The notes beneath the pieces were generated by a model that saw only the letters and a list, made by a program, of their open reading frames with translations, did no database searches and had not been told where the DNA came from. Made by a program: the position numbers and the translations under genes. This document shows, in pieces, positions 1-12,400 of a stretch of 64,000 nucleotides of DNA. The stretch lies in the NCBI GenBank assembly GCA_013396915.1, contig VWZL01000906.1:528736-592735 (forward strand). The letters run 5' to 3'. This stretch comes from Stercorarius parasiticus (Eukaryota > Chordata > Aves > Charadriiformes > Stercorariidae). The stretch's first letter is position 1; every line of letters starts with the position of its first letter.

Positions 1-3000
1 CTGGCTGAGATTGGTATCCTATTGTGCTAAACAGACACGGAGTGAAAAGCGGTACCACCACAAATAAATTACTATCTGAAGAGACAAGATAGGAGGAAAA
101 CCAGGATAAAGGAAGTAGTAGTATTCCCTTGCTACAAAGGCAGATGAAATGAGGAGTCCTGTGTCCTGCTGAAAGTTTGTGTATGGCCTGAGGGTGGCAC
201 CTGAGGGTCCTGGGTCTGCCTGCTGGCCTCACCACCACACACCTCCCACTCTGCTGGGGGACAATGAGTGGGGACTCCAGCTCCCTGCCTCTGTCACTCT
301 TCTTTGTCGTACCATGCGTTATCTGTCACATAACAGGCATAGCAATTTGAACAGATGCAAAACGTGATCCATAATAGGAAAGAGTAAGTTCTTTTATGTC
401 TTCTTTTATATTTTTGGTATTTCTGGTGCACCCATTACTTTAGCTTAGTGAGCACTGTTGAGCAATAAAAGGAATTTATGCATTTGTTGTTGAACACAGT
501 TAACTTTTCCTGAACTCTGAGATTGTTAAATGAAGATCAAGCTGGTAAAAGAAGTTGTGATGGCACTGTGTATTCTTGTCTCTGAGATCCAACCATGGGT
601 AGCAGAAACTAAATTTGCTATTTCAAAAGTGCTTACAAAAGTAACTTTGAACTATTAACCAGGTGTGACTGAAGCGGTGCTGGCTGAATTTTGCTTTAGC
701 CCAGTAAGTGGATTCTATTGTATTTAGCTCAGTTCAAATAGGCATAATTTAAATTTCAGTACTGTTAGCTGTTTCAAAGCTGATTAATGTTCATTAGAAG
801 TGTGCCATGCTGTGGGGATCGTGACAGTTTACTGTGAGAGACATGTCCCTGTAAGGTCCAAGGAGGCAAGTTGAATCTAGTCCGAGAGCCTTTTCAGAAG
901 CTGGACTGACGTGGAGGAGGAGCCTGATGGTCTTGGGCAGGGAAAACGTGAATATAATTTATTTATCTGTATAATTTTCTATGAATTTCACTGCTGTTGC
1001 TCCAAGTTACCTGAGCTCTCAGCCTTTTCTGGTGTCCCCAAAAGTGCACCAAATGTGTTGAGACAGTCTTATCCTCTCTGCCCTCATTTCATATCAACCT
1101 ATTTGCATTAACTAATATAATAATCTTCGACATATCACAATTACTGAACAAGCAGCATATTAATCACAAGCCAGGCGAGGACTGCAAAGAAGGGCTGCCC
1201 ATTTGGCACTGCCTGCCCTCGGTGTGCCAGCCCTCTGTTCCAGCTAAGCCTACCAGCCCAATGTCATCCACGGGTTTAAGGGGTGATCAGGGGACACTTC
1301 CAAACCCACCAGAGCCATCTTGTGGCATTTTGAGTAGAAGCTAGGCTTACAGATGGAGGTGCTGCTCCTCTCCAAAATGTGTCATGTTTTGTGATGTTTC
1401 TTTTGTAAATTTAATACCTTGCTTCTTTGTTTTTAAATGGTCACATTTTTTTTTTCTTGAAAACCAGATCAGGTCAGGGTTAAAGCTAATTCAAGTTGTT
1501 CATTTGGCATAGGAAACTTACACGAAATGGTGGATAAGGCACTGAAAGATCACATGTGCACTCACATCATTTCTGTATTTGATTTCCCATATTTCTTTGC
1601 CTTTAACAAAGATTGAGGTAGGTTTGAAGCCTGAATTACTTTCTCAAATCAATAGGACATTCTTCAAGAGCTGAGCACACTGCTGACATAATTTTGGAAG
1701 GACTTCCTTACGCTGCCTACGCACATCTTTCTGAGCAAACCTGGGATCATTCTCTGGTGCTATCCACTCGGTGCCTCAAAACCCTGCTGTCCAGGATGAA
1801 AGCTGGAAATCCTTTGTATCACTAGTTGTGAAAAAACAGGTTTTACATTGATGCCAGCAAGGTGACTAAGATGTTTCTGAGTTTGGGTCTGAACCACGTT
1901 TTGCCAAGTTGTAGGCACAAAAGTACTAGAAACAAATGAGAATGGTAGGTTTGTGTGTCGTCTCTGTACTAGCAGCAATTTAGACAATTTAGTAAGTGAT
2001 CATTTGAACCAAAAGAATCTTGTCACTGGTAAATAAGCCCAAATTAAAGTTTGAAGACACAGGAATAAAACCACAGCCTTACTATACTTAGTATATTTTC
2101 TTTGTTTCCTTGGGTCGTTGACATTTCAACTTCTGCCACAGCAATCTGACATGCCTGCCCTTGTTCCCTCCAAAGCAAAGTTGATGTTAGCCTCTGCTCT
2201 TGCCTGCTAGAGGCCACATCTTGTTTGCAAGCATCTTCCTTCATCTTTCTCACTTGTACACTACTGGTAAGATTGTCCAGCTGTGCACTTAAGTATTTAT
2301 CTCCAATAATACTGTATTACGTCTGCTATGTGCTCAGGTTTGTTTGTATATGAGATAAAACCCTGCATTGGTGACATGAGAGCTCAGTATAATGACACAT
2401 CAAGTCAGTATGGTCTGCACTGTAAATACTTAATTTTCTATATTCTTTGGGTTAATAGAACACACTCAAACTGTAGACTTTTTACATGCATTAGAGAAGT
2501 GTTAACATCTAAGCACATTGCTATGTTACACAACTATTTAATTTATATTTGTCTTGTTTAAATATAGGTGAAACAGTCCAAGGAAAGTAGTGTAGCAGCT
2601 GTCCTCAACTCTGTCAGATGATTACATTTAGAGAAGACAGAATTTTAAGCACTTTGATATAAGAATTTTATGGACCAGAATTCATTTTGAAATTGTATTC
2701 TTCGCTGTGCTTGTGTGTTGAGATGACATGAAAAGCCTCAGCAGTGTAAAAAGTGGAATTTGCCTTACCGTACTTTGAGACGGGTGCTAAAAACCACATG
2801 CGTGTGGGTTGATTTGCCTCTTCTGCAATTTACATGTCTACATTTGAGCTCAGTGCCTTAGGCCTCCTTTATAGTCACGGCATTTAGGGTGATGAGCTTA
2901 GAAAGAGTCTTCTGTGTTACAGGTATCTTCATTTAGTCAATGAATGCTAACAGCCTCAAAAAACTGCGAGATGTAATGCTTAATATAATAGGCTATTGAA

Positions 3001-4082
3001 CACTAGGCTCTGTGTATCAGTGGTACAGTTTATAAAGCATTCTCTTCAACCTTTTTAAAGCTACTGCTACACGTGTATACTTAGAGGAACCATTTTTATG
3101 AAACATCAGTGGCTATAATGGGCATTGCTTTTGGCAATACCAGAAAAAAGATGGAGAACTGAAAGCAATGGCAATATAATTTAAAGGTTATATCATTCAA
3201 GGTTAAGTGAGAAACCATTTTTTAACATGGTCTTTGCTTTATCTGTTCTGTGGATAGAGACTAGTGGATTTATGACTTGCTACCTTACCATTTTAATGTA
3301 TATTTACACTCATTAAAAGGCTAAACATCACAGCCATCTTTATTACAGTGATCTAATCATGTAGATGTAGGTGTTTGGACCACACTCTCTTGCACATACA
3401 TAAATGTGTAAGGAGTAACTTTAATTACAGCATGACAAAGAAAAGCTGTGTACCAGTGGCATCTCTACTTCAATTAGAAAACAAAAGCTTCTGCTGATAA
3501 TTGTTTCTATTAAGATCTGTACATTTTTCTCATTTAGGGCACCAAGAACTACTCAGTAAAGGAAACATGCCTTTTAAATAGTTTGTAAACTGCTTGTTCT
3601 GTTGCTTAAATTGACTTCTAACACTATTAGTTTATGAGGAAATGGGGTTTAGTTTTTTGAATTGTTTCGATTCTCAACGAACATTTAAAGCTTGGTTAAG
3701 ATTTCTGTAGTAAACAAATTATATTTTGTGCCATGTAAACAAAGTTGTAAAGAGTTGTGCATTACATGTATATCTGGTGGTAGCAACATAAAGCTAATAT
3801 CAACAAATGAGAGAATGGGAAACGAGTTGCCTCCTCTTTCTAGTGTGCAATCAGTGCAAGAGTCTCTATGATGGGCAATTACCTTAACTGTCTGCCTAAA
3901 GCAGCAACGAGTTGCATGATCAGTCCAATGCACAAGATTATACACTCCCCACTACTTGAAGAAATTCAGCCTGCACTGATAGCTATCATATAATTCCAGT
4001 GTACTACTTTTAAACTTGTTAAGAAGCAAAAAAAAGATACTAAGATAACCCAGTTAGAAAGCAATGGAAAAAATAGTATTTC
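1..4082. other. AT-rich non-coding DNA, nothing recognised
   Basis: I see no gene, RNA or dated repeat in this stretch. Open frames are all under 90 codons, sit in mutually overlapping frames and have no recognisable domain. Given the MYT1L exons further right on the + strand, this is probably intron or upstream flank of that gene, but nothing here proves it. Confidence 0.6.
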
Positions 4083-4205
4083 AATCATCATAGAACTGCC
4101 CAGTCTAGAAGGGACCTCAAAAGATCATCTGGTCCAACCTTTTATGGGAAGGGGAGCCTCGATGAGATTATCTAGCACCCTGTCCTAATGCATCTTGAAA
4201 ACGAG
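4083..4205 (-). repeat. CR1 LINE 3'-end fragment, old
   Basis: On the + strand it begins with a degenerate copy of the CR1 tail read backwards (AATCATCATAGAACTG). The typical CR1 3'-UTR phrase GGGACCTCAAAAGATCATC and GTCCAACC follow. The 3' end of the element is therefore on the left and the element points left. It is about 120 bp, far shorter than a full CR1 of several kb, as expected for 5'-truncated target-primed insertion. The decayed tail suggests an old copy. Confidence 0.85.
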
Positions 4206-7200
4206 CGTCAAGAACTCAAATACCAAATTCCTGCTGCAGTTAGTGTAGCACAGAGTGATATGGTGATGAATCTGAATCACAGAATCAGACTGTGAAAGCT
4301 TTCTCTTTCTGATGAAAAATCCCAGACATTTTCATTTATTTGCATTAATTCTATTTAATTGATTTGACTGTGTTCTATTTGAAATAGGTAGAAAAAGCAA
4401 AATGTCATACTTGAAATAATATATAATACAGGATATCCCCTTCTAGTTGTGGTATTTCTAGCAAAATGAAATCATGAGCATTCCTAATCCTTTGTTTCAG
4501 TCTGTGCTGTTTAGTAATCTGTGAGGGAAGAAAGCCAAATAAACAGCTGGCATGTTTTAGCGGTTAGTACTAGCTTCTCTCTTGGCTGTCTCTGTCGAAT
4601 AGGAGGGATTGCCTGGTGAATTTAAACGCAGGGCTGAGTGCCACACATTCTCATCATACACTGCGGCTCTGCTGCTACATTGAGCAGTTCTGGCACAAAG
4701 GAACTCTACAAGCAGTGTGGTTGCTCGTTGTCGGTAGGAGAGATTGAGCCTTCTCTGGGACTAACCTCAAACTGTGAGGTGAACTCCTAATAAAGACTGT
4801 CACAAACCTGTGCAATCCTCTTTGTAGTGTAGGGCCTATTTCTCTGGCCATATTCACTGAAATAAATACACGGCAACATGTATACGTAAAAAGAAGTAAC
4901 ATCCCTCTCTACTTCAGAAAAGCAAAGGCATCATATACTTTTTGGGTGATGATGAAATAAGCATAAAACAGATATTGGTGATGGTAGTGAACGACTGGCG
5001 GTGGGGAGGCAATATGAGGTGTGGTAGTGAAGAAGTTTGTTTCAGTTCTGGGAATGACTTTCACCACAAGAAAAAATAAAGGGTTAATATTCGTGAAACA
5101 GTATGCGTTGTAATTGCAGTCAACAGAGCATTTTTTTGTGCACATTGTAGCAATATTCACACTGTTATTGATTATTTTCATTCTGTCTTCCATAATTTCT
5201 ATTTTAATGTTAACAGTTCTGGTCTGTAGAAATTGAGAAGATAAATATTACTTTATTGCTTCAGTGTGGTTTTAAAAAACGTCAGCAATGTTGTATTAAT
5301 TAACACCAATGAACTACACATGATTCATTTTCATAATCCTGTTCCTGCTCTGAGGGTATTTTATCTCCCTTTATCCCTATTCTTCTGCCATAGCTTGTCA
5401 ACTTGTTACATCTTCACTTCACTCAAGGAGTAGCTAGTATTGAGTTACACAATGCTGTGAAATTGAAAGTACCATTTGAGAAGAAGGTGCTATTCTGAGT
5501 TTGTAATTATTTGTATTTACTAGTGAATACAAATTTACACAAATTGATTAATTGACTTCAGTGAAAAGTAGATTTGTTCAGTGGATGCTTACAGGTTTGT
5601 GTCGTGGTTACCATGAGGAGGTTCCACATCTCATGTGGCTTCTAGATGGTACTGTAAAATATGCGCATTGAGCTACAAGGTTTAAGAAAACCTGAGTGTG
5701 ACCTATGGAGTGTTTAATTCTATTTGGCTATGTGTCTCTTTTTAATTTTTTATGGCAAACTTTTTCACGTAGAATTTCATAGTTCTAAAAATTTATTTTT
5801 ATTTTTAAAATCCTGGTTTTTTTATTTTTAAAACCCTTTTTTTTTTTCTTTCTCGTCCTTGTGTTGATCTCATCTCTTCAGATGACTGCATGGTTTTTTG
5901 TAACTTGTTTAGAGATCAACATGACTTACGTCTCTAGCCCATTATGTCCAGCTACTGTAAAATTTTCAGCCCAGTTCTCCTGTATTTACTAATTTAAGTC
6001 ACGCATTTAAGTATAGGGGTTTCCATATTGCTAACATATCCTGTCTTTAGTGTCTGCAGTGTGAATCCTGGTTTATAAACTTACTAGTATATCAGCTAAA
6101 TTGCAATTACACTTCAGAATAATACAAAATAATGCATATACATATATAAGCATACAATACTTTTCTAAGTAAATATTTTAAGGACCCAGGTAATAGTTTT
6201 TAAATTTGATTATTTAGTTATCTAAAACCTCTCTTAAATCGAAGTGTTAGAACCCTTCTTCATATGTCTATGTACACAAACTTTTAACCTACAAAACTTT
6301 ACCTTCATTTAGACATGCAGTGCCAGTGCTCAGAGTCTGTCTCATTTCAGAGTTGCCTGCTCTTTGTACATTAATCCATGCTGTTCTAAAGTTTTTTACC
6401 CTGAAATCTGTCTTTACCTATCCCTCAACCCCTAATGAACTCTGGTAAATGTGGTAAGTCATCTACATTTTCTGTTCATGGTAATAAATTTAGTTCCCGA
6501 CTTAGTTAAAATGTATACAGTATATTTCTGAATGCTGGGATACAGGCCATCCAAGACTAGAATTGTGCATTCCTTTTCACTGACTGATTCCTTTTTACTT
6601 ATTCTGGTGTCACTCTTCATTTCATTAATTTTTCATTTTCTGCCTCCAGGAAACTTCTCTCTGATTCTGGCATGTTTCCCTCTTTCTCCCTAGTGAACAT
6701 ACTTGAGACAAAGAAATCTTTTAGCTTTGCAGCACTCTGCGCCTCGTCTGTCATCAGCTCGCCTCCATCCATCACACCAAGAGACTACAGTCTCCCTCAA
6801 AATCCTCCTGATCTTTATCTATTTGTAAAACCTTTTGTTTGTCCTTCTACCATTGACTAGAATTGTTTTAAAATTTTCCTTTCTACTGGAGTGCTTTTTA
6901 TTTTTATTGTTTTATCAGGTGCACATGTCTCTATTATAGCAATAATAGTATTTGACTTTGTTTGTAAGCACAATCTTGGGAGGAAAAAGAAAACATATAC
7001 TTAAAAGCTGCAAAATGCTTCAGGACTATATCCTCCTGCAGATTTTACACAAAACATTGACTTTTCTGCAGTAGCAGAAGACTTGCCTTTTTTTAAACAA
7101 AGAAGCTGGAGTATCCATAATGCACAGTTCACTATAATGGCAGAGACAGAAGCTCAATGGCTCTGAATTGGCTTAGCTACACTAAAGATCACGATTTAAA

Positions 7201-8670
7201 CAGTTTCCACTGGTTTGCATCAGCTGAGCTTGTTGTTTGCCACTATCTTTTATGCAACTGGTGAAACCAAAAATGTTGTGGTAAGTGACCAGAGAGTTGA
7301 ATGAGGCTCAGATTCCCAACAGTGAATGTTAGCTACTAAAGATAACAAAAGAAAGAGATGGCTTGAATGTATCCTGACTGTGAGCAGTGGCCAGTTATGT
7401 TAAATTGCCTGCCTCTGCAAGAGTGTCCAAGACTCTCTTGAACATGAGTAATTTTGAAATTTCAGATAAAGAGACAAGATACACCAATGGATTTCAGGCT
7501 TGTTCAAACACTTATTTGATATCAACCGGCTCAATTCTGCTACTGCAGTCTGATGTAGTGTATCAAACACTGCCTGGATGTGAGGGACAGGGCAGGTACA
7601 TGTGTACTTTTTGTAGTGGATGAGCAGTTTAGCATTAATGTGTAAATTGTATGAAACTAAAAATATAGCCTTTATTTCCAGTTGGTTCTCAGGAGTCACA
7701 TGAAAGAGCTTCAGCAGTCCTTATAAGATGAGAGTTAGCATTCTCTTCTCTGTAAAGAATCCCTGATCTGACTACTCCTAGAGGAGGCAGTCTTTAAGTA
7801 ATATTAAATTAGCTACATCCAGATGTTTAATAAATACGATGTTTGTTAATTTTACTGTCTCAGTGGCACCTTGGTCTCGTCTTGTGGACAAAGATGTCAG
7901 AGCCTGCCATCAGCTAGGGTAGACAGAGATTGAAATAGAGTCCTTACTGTGAAGAAGTAGGACTGTAGGTACCATATAACAGGTGGAAAGCGCATTGATG
8001 GTGAAGTGTAAGCAAACCAGAAGACATTTGAGGTCAACGTTGCAAGCAGTGATCACTTGTCAAGGTTTTGCTTGGGCATCACTGCAAATGAAAGACTCAA
8101 AAAGCAATCAGAGATGTACAATTAGACAGCTTTGCAAATGTTGAAGGGAAACAATAACACAGGAAAGAAAACCCAGAGGAAATGTCAGAGGGTGTTAGAA
8201 AACTGAGCAGTTGTGTGTCGGAGACTGGCATATTTACTTTAGAACTTTTCTTTCCAGGCAAGAATGCTCTATACGGCACTGGCTTCAAATTTCTTGTTAT
8301 GTCCTAAATCTTGCATGTCTGAATACTCATTATCACTGTTATGTAATATTGTTTTGATTAACTGATACATCATCATCTTAGACTTGAATTTTTGCAATTT
8401 TAATCTGAGATATTTGCTCAAATCTCAAAGCTACCAGCTGAATTATAGTCTCAGATAACCCATTGTTTTGTTTAAGAATATATTGAGTTATATTGGAATA
8501 TATTCTAATGTATACTAATATATATTCTAATACATAAATACAGTACCTATAATTAACCTTCACCCTCAAACCATCCTGACAATTTCTAAGCCTACCTAAA
8601 ACTATATTCAGAACTCATCTACTGTCTCCAAAATGGACATTTTTGTAAAGACTTTCTATCCCCAAATGTA
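4206..8670. other. AT-rich non-coding DNA with T-rich and AT-palindromic patches
   Basis: No gene is seen. The stretch has T-rich runs around 5790-5850 and an AT-rich segment around 8475-8540 in which GGAATATATTCTAAT-like units recur with local dyad symmetry. Short open frames show no domain and overlap each other on both strands. Confidence 0.55.
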
Positions 8671-9470
8671 GAGTTACAGAGTCACAGAATAGTTATGGCT
8701 ATAGTTAGGGAGGGCCTTCTGGAGATGTAATGCAATCGCCCTGCTCAAAGCAGGGTAAGCTAGAGCAGATTTCTCAGAGTTTTTTCCAGCTAAGCTTTGA
8801 ATGTCTCCATAGATGGAGACTCCACAACTCTCTGGCTAATGTCTTCCATTGTTTGAGCTCCCTCACAGTAAAAAAACCCCAAATTCTAATGTTTAAATGG
8901 AATTTCCTGTTTTCTGCCCATTGTTGTTCCTATTGCCTCTTTTTCTGTTACTGGATATCACTGAAAAGAGTTTGGCTCCCTCTTCTTTACTTGGCCCCAC
9001 CAGGCATTTATACGCACTGACAAAATCTCCCTAAGCCTTCTCTTTCCCAGGCTAAACAGTCCCAGCTCTCCCAGCCTCTCCTCATATGAAAGATGCTTCA
9101 GTCCCTTCATCATCTTTGTGGACCTTTTCAGGACTCACGTTAGTATGTCCATGTCTCTCTTGTACTGAGGGGCCCAGAACTGGACACAGCATTCCATGTG
9201 TGACCTCCCCAGTGCTGAGTAGAGGAGAAAGATCACCTCCAATAACCTGCTGTCAATGCGTTCATAATACAGCCAGGGTGTTGTTGGCCTTTTTGCCACA
9301 AGTGTGCATTGCTGACTCATGGTCGACTTGTCCACCAGGAGCCTTGAATCCTTCTCTGCAAAGCTGCTTTCCAGCCCATCAGCTCCTTGGCTCTTCTGGT
9401 GCCTGGATGCAGGAATTTGCATTTCCCACATGACCAGGTCCTGCTTGGTCACTTGCTAACCTCATTTCTA
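8671..9470 (-). mobile_element. CR1 LINE fragment, 3' part with remnant reverse-transcriptase C-terminus
   Basis: The left edge carries a decayed CR1 3' tail (GTCACAGAATAG) and the usual 3'-UTR text follows. Reading the minus strand, the part around 9135-9260 still encodes a recognisable CR1 ORF2 segment (LYSALGRSHMECC, then VQFWAPQYKRD), which lies near the C-terminal end of the reverse-transcriptase region. Stops and frameshifts on both sides show it is dead. The right boundary is soft: similarity fades between about 9420 and 9470. It is more diverged than the copy at 37406, so it is probably older. Confidence 0.9.
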
Positions 9471-12400
9471 TGGTTTAAGTCTCTTTTACTTTCCCTTCCT
9501 GAGATTCCTGTTTCACATACAAAATCTTGAGTTTGGGATTTTGCATTATGTACTTTTTGAAGACTTGTCATCTGTAAATCATATTCAGTGATGAGCTAAC
9601 CCAAATTCTAGAGGTATACAAATACAGATTTGGTTTCTTACTTCAAATTACTTTGATTTTGGATTGTATAATTAAACAATAGTAAACTGTTTTCTGATTA
9701 ATAGTTTCAGGCAAAAATTCTGCAATTGTAGCCCATATCTGTGTTTATGGAAGACTGAGAGCAGAACAGAGTTGCACATACCCCTTCCTGACAGAGCATT
9801 CCTCGAGACAAATACCCTGAGAGTTGTCACTGTCTAGCTCTTTGTTTTGTCCTCCCACACTTTCTAACTTTATTGTTGATTTTCCATACAAAAATATTGG
9901 GAACCAGCCCTGCTGTACCTTTCAAGGGACTTAATTTAAGACCCCCTTGAGTTTCCCAGCACAAGAGCAGATGGCATGACATGCACTACCATGTTATCAT
10001 ATGCTGCTAGATGTTTTCATGCATGGTATCATTCTTCAAAAATCCCATGTTCTAGGCAGAACAGTGATAAAGTGATATTGCTGTGTCAGGTCTGCTACTG
10101 CAGCCACTGGTAACCTGGGGCACGTGGTGCCTAGAGGAAATGCTCTTTCTACGATTGGAAAACTGTCAGTGCCACAACTTTGTCACAGTCTTGCAAAATT
10201 AGTTCCTGTATGAAGTAACTGTTGTCCGCTTGGCTCAGTAGGGTTGGTGGTTGAGAATCAACTAATTTGGGATTAAGAAATTAATAGAAACACACAAGGT
10301 CAGGAAAGGCAACTTTTACTTTGGACAGGGAGGCATTTGACATTCCGGGAAGTCCTCAGCAGGGTGACATTTAGCCTGTAGGTGGCAAAATGCCATCCCA
10401 GGAGAGAGTTTCACTGGATAAACATACATTTCACTGGAAGATTGAAAGGCACAAAGTCCTCTTGCTATTTGCAGACAACAGAGAACATCTAGTACCAGTA
10501 CCGTATCACCAACTTGCCTAGGGACACCACCCAGGACCAGTGAGGCACCTCCTTCCAGCGTCAGAGAAATTGCAGGCCTGGATCATTATGAGGCAGTAAA
10601 ACAGTGCTATTTGTCCAGGTTTCCATCACTCACTTCCAGCGTGGTCTGCTCAGACACCAGACTACCTGCTCCTCCCAACCTGAGACCACCATCACTTACC
10701 AGACATCCACTAGATTGCAGCAGGATTTTCAGCTAAATTGGTCCTTCAGGTGTCCTAGTTGATGTGGGTAAAGACACAGATTTTTTGCATTACTTGCTCC
10801 AACTAGTATTGGGAAAAACCTAAATATGTTGGACAGTGAGAAGCAGCAGGACATTGGTGAGTCTTTTTCTGTCTTTTCAGTTTGAGGAACTGTGGGCGAG
10901 GCTATACAGGACAAAGGAATAAAAGGAATACAGTTTTTAGGTGTTGGTTACGTAAGAGAAAAATGGGGCAAAGATGGGATATACTCCTACAAACAAGCCT
11001 TTCCCCAACTTCGCATTGTCACAGTTACCTCAAGGGCCATTGGATAAGAAACTGATGTATAAATTATGCTTTTTAAAATATTACTCCATGTTAACAGTAT
11101 CATTGTTTTTATCTGGCAGCAAGTAATGTTTGTTTTCTTAAAAAACATTTAAAAAAAAAAGCAGCATGGCTATTTTCTGGACTTAATGAGATTTGGACTT
11201 TAAATCTATCCTTTCCTTCTCACACCCCGGAAGACAAGTCCCTTCATCCTATACCCTTATTCTGGGTCAAGCTCTTGGCTTCTAATACGTAAAAAAAACA
11301 TCCTCAGATGACACTGAAAGAATGATTGGACCAAGAGTACATTTGCAAGATAGAGCAGGGGCATCTGGTGTCAGAGCCAGGGAGCATGTGGAGGGAGGAG
11401 AAATGCTGGAGTGTGGCTGGGTGACATCCTCCGGTGAGGCACTCAGAGTTGGCAGGTGCTTGGGGCAACTGTCTCTTGCTCCGTGGTAAGTGCTGAGCAC
11501 AGCAGTGGTGCCTACTCACTGCTTTCGCAGGTTCAGAGTCATACTTTTAGTATGACTACTGGAGGAAGGCCAAACAGAAACAGATGGGTAGGGAAAGATG
11601 TGTGTGAATGTAGATGGTGGAGATGGCATAAGCCTTCATGCAGAGGAGCCTAGGGTACGGCTAAATACTGTTTTATAAAACTTACTTTTTTAGCAGTTGC
11701 ATGGGCTGGGAATCTGTCTATTTCCACTGTAAAATGTGTCCTAACCCTTGCAGACAGATAGGAAAGAGGACAGGAGAGAGGAACAGTGGACCTCTTCTTT
11801 TAGTGGACTACTAAAAATACACACCAGGTATTTTGATTCCAAGTTTCCTTCACTAAATGTTAATTAAAAATCTTTGCCTAAAATCAGTGTAGAATCTAGT
11901 AGCTTACTTTGTTCACGTATTCTCTTCTTTCTTGGTGCTGATCAGCACTGAAAATTTGTGTAATTCGTATATTTATAGCTGAAAGCTCATAATGGACTAC
12001 ATTTAATAAACTGGTCCACAGAGTAAAAACTGCACAAAGTTATGACTTAGGGACACAATTTACATTGTCTTTCAGAAGTACTGATGGAAACACTGGGCTA
12101 TTTGTGGTTTTGTTTAGTGCTCAATTTATTTTTGGCATGTTGGCAATATTTAATAACAACAGTATATAAGGTGGCAAATTCATATGAATGTTACAGACAT
12201 CAAGAATGCAGGCTACAGTTTTATTAGTGATAATAATAAAGGAAATGGCCCACATGAAATAAGTACAAAGACCCAAAATAATAAGGCAGTATATCATTCC
12301 TAAAACATACTATCCTGGCCAATTAAACAACCCACAACTCCTTCAAAGAAAATAAAAGCATCAGCACAGAAAGGCAAAGCAAGAGCATTAGAATTTAACA

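Noticed and set aside
10270..10750. GC-richer block that could be an exon or LTR
   Set aside because: It is not open in any frame over its length, has no recurring units and no recognised similarity.
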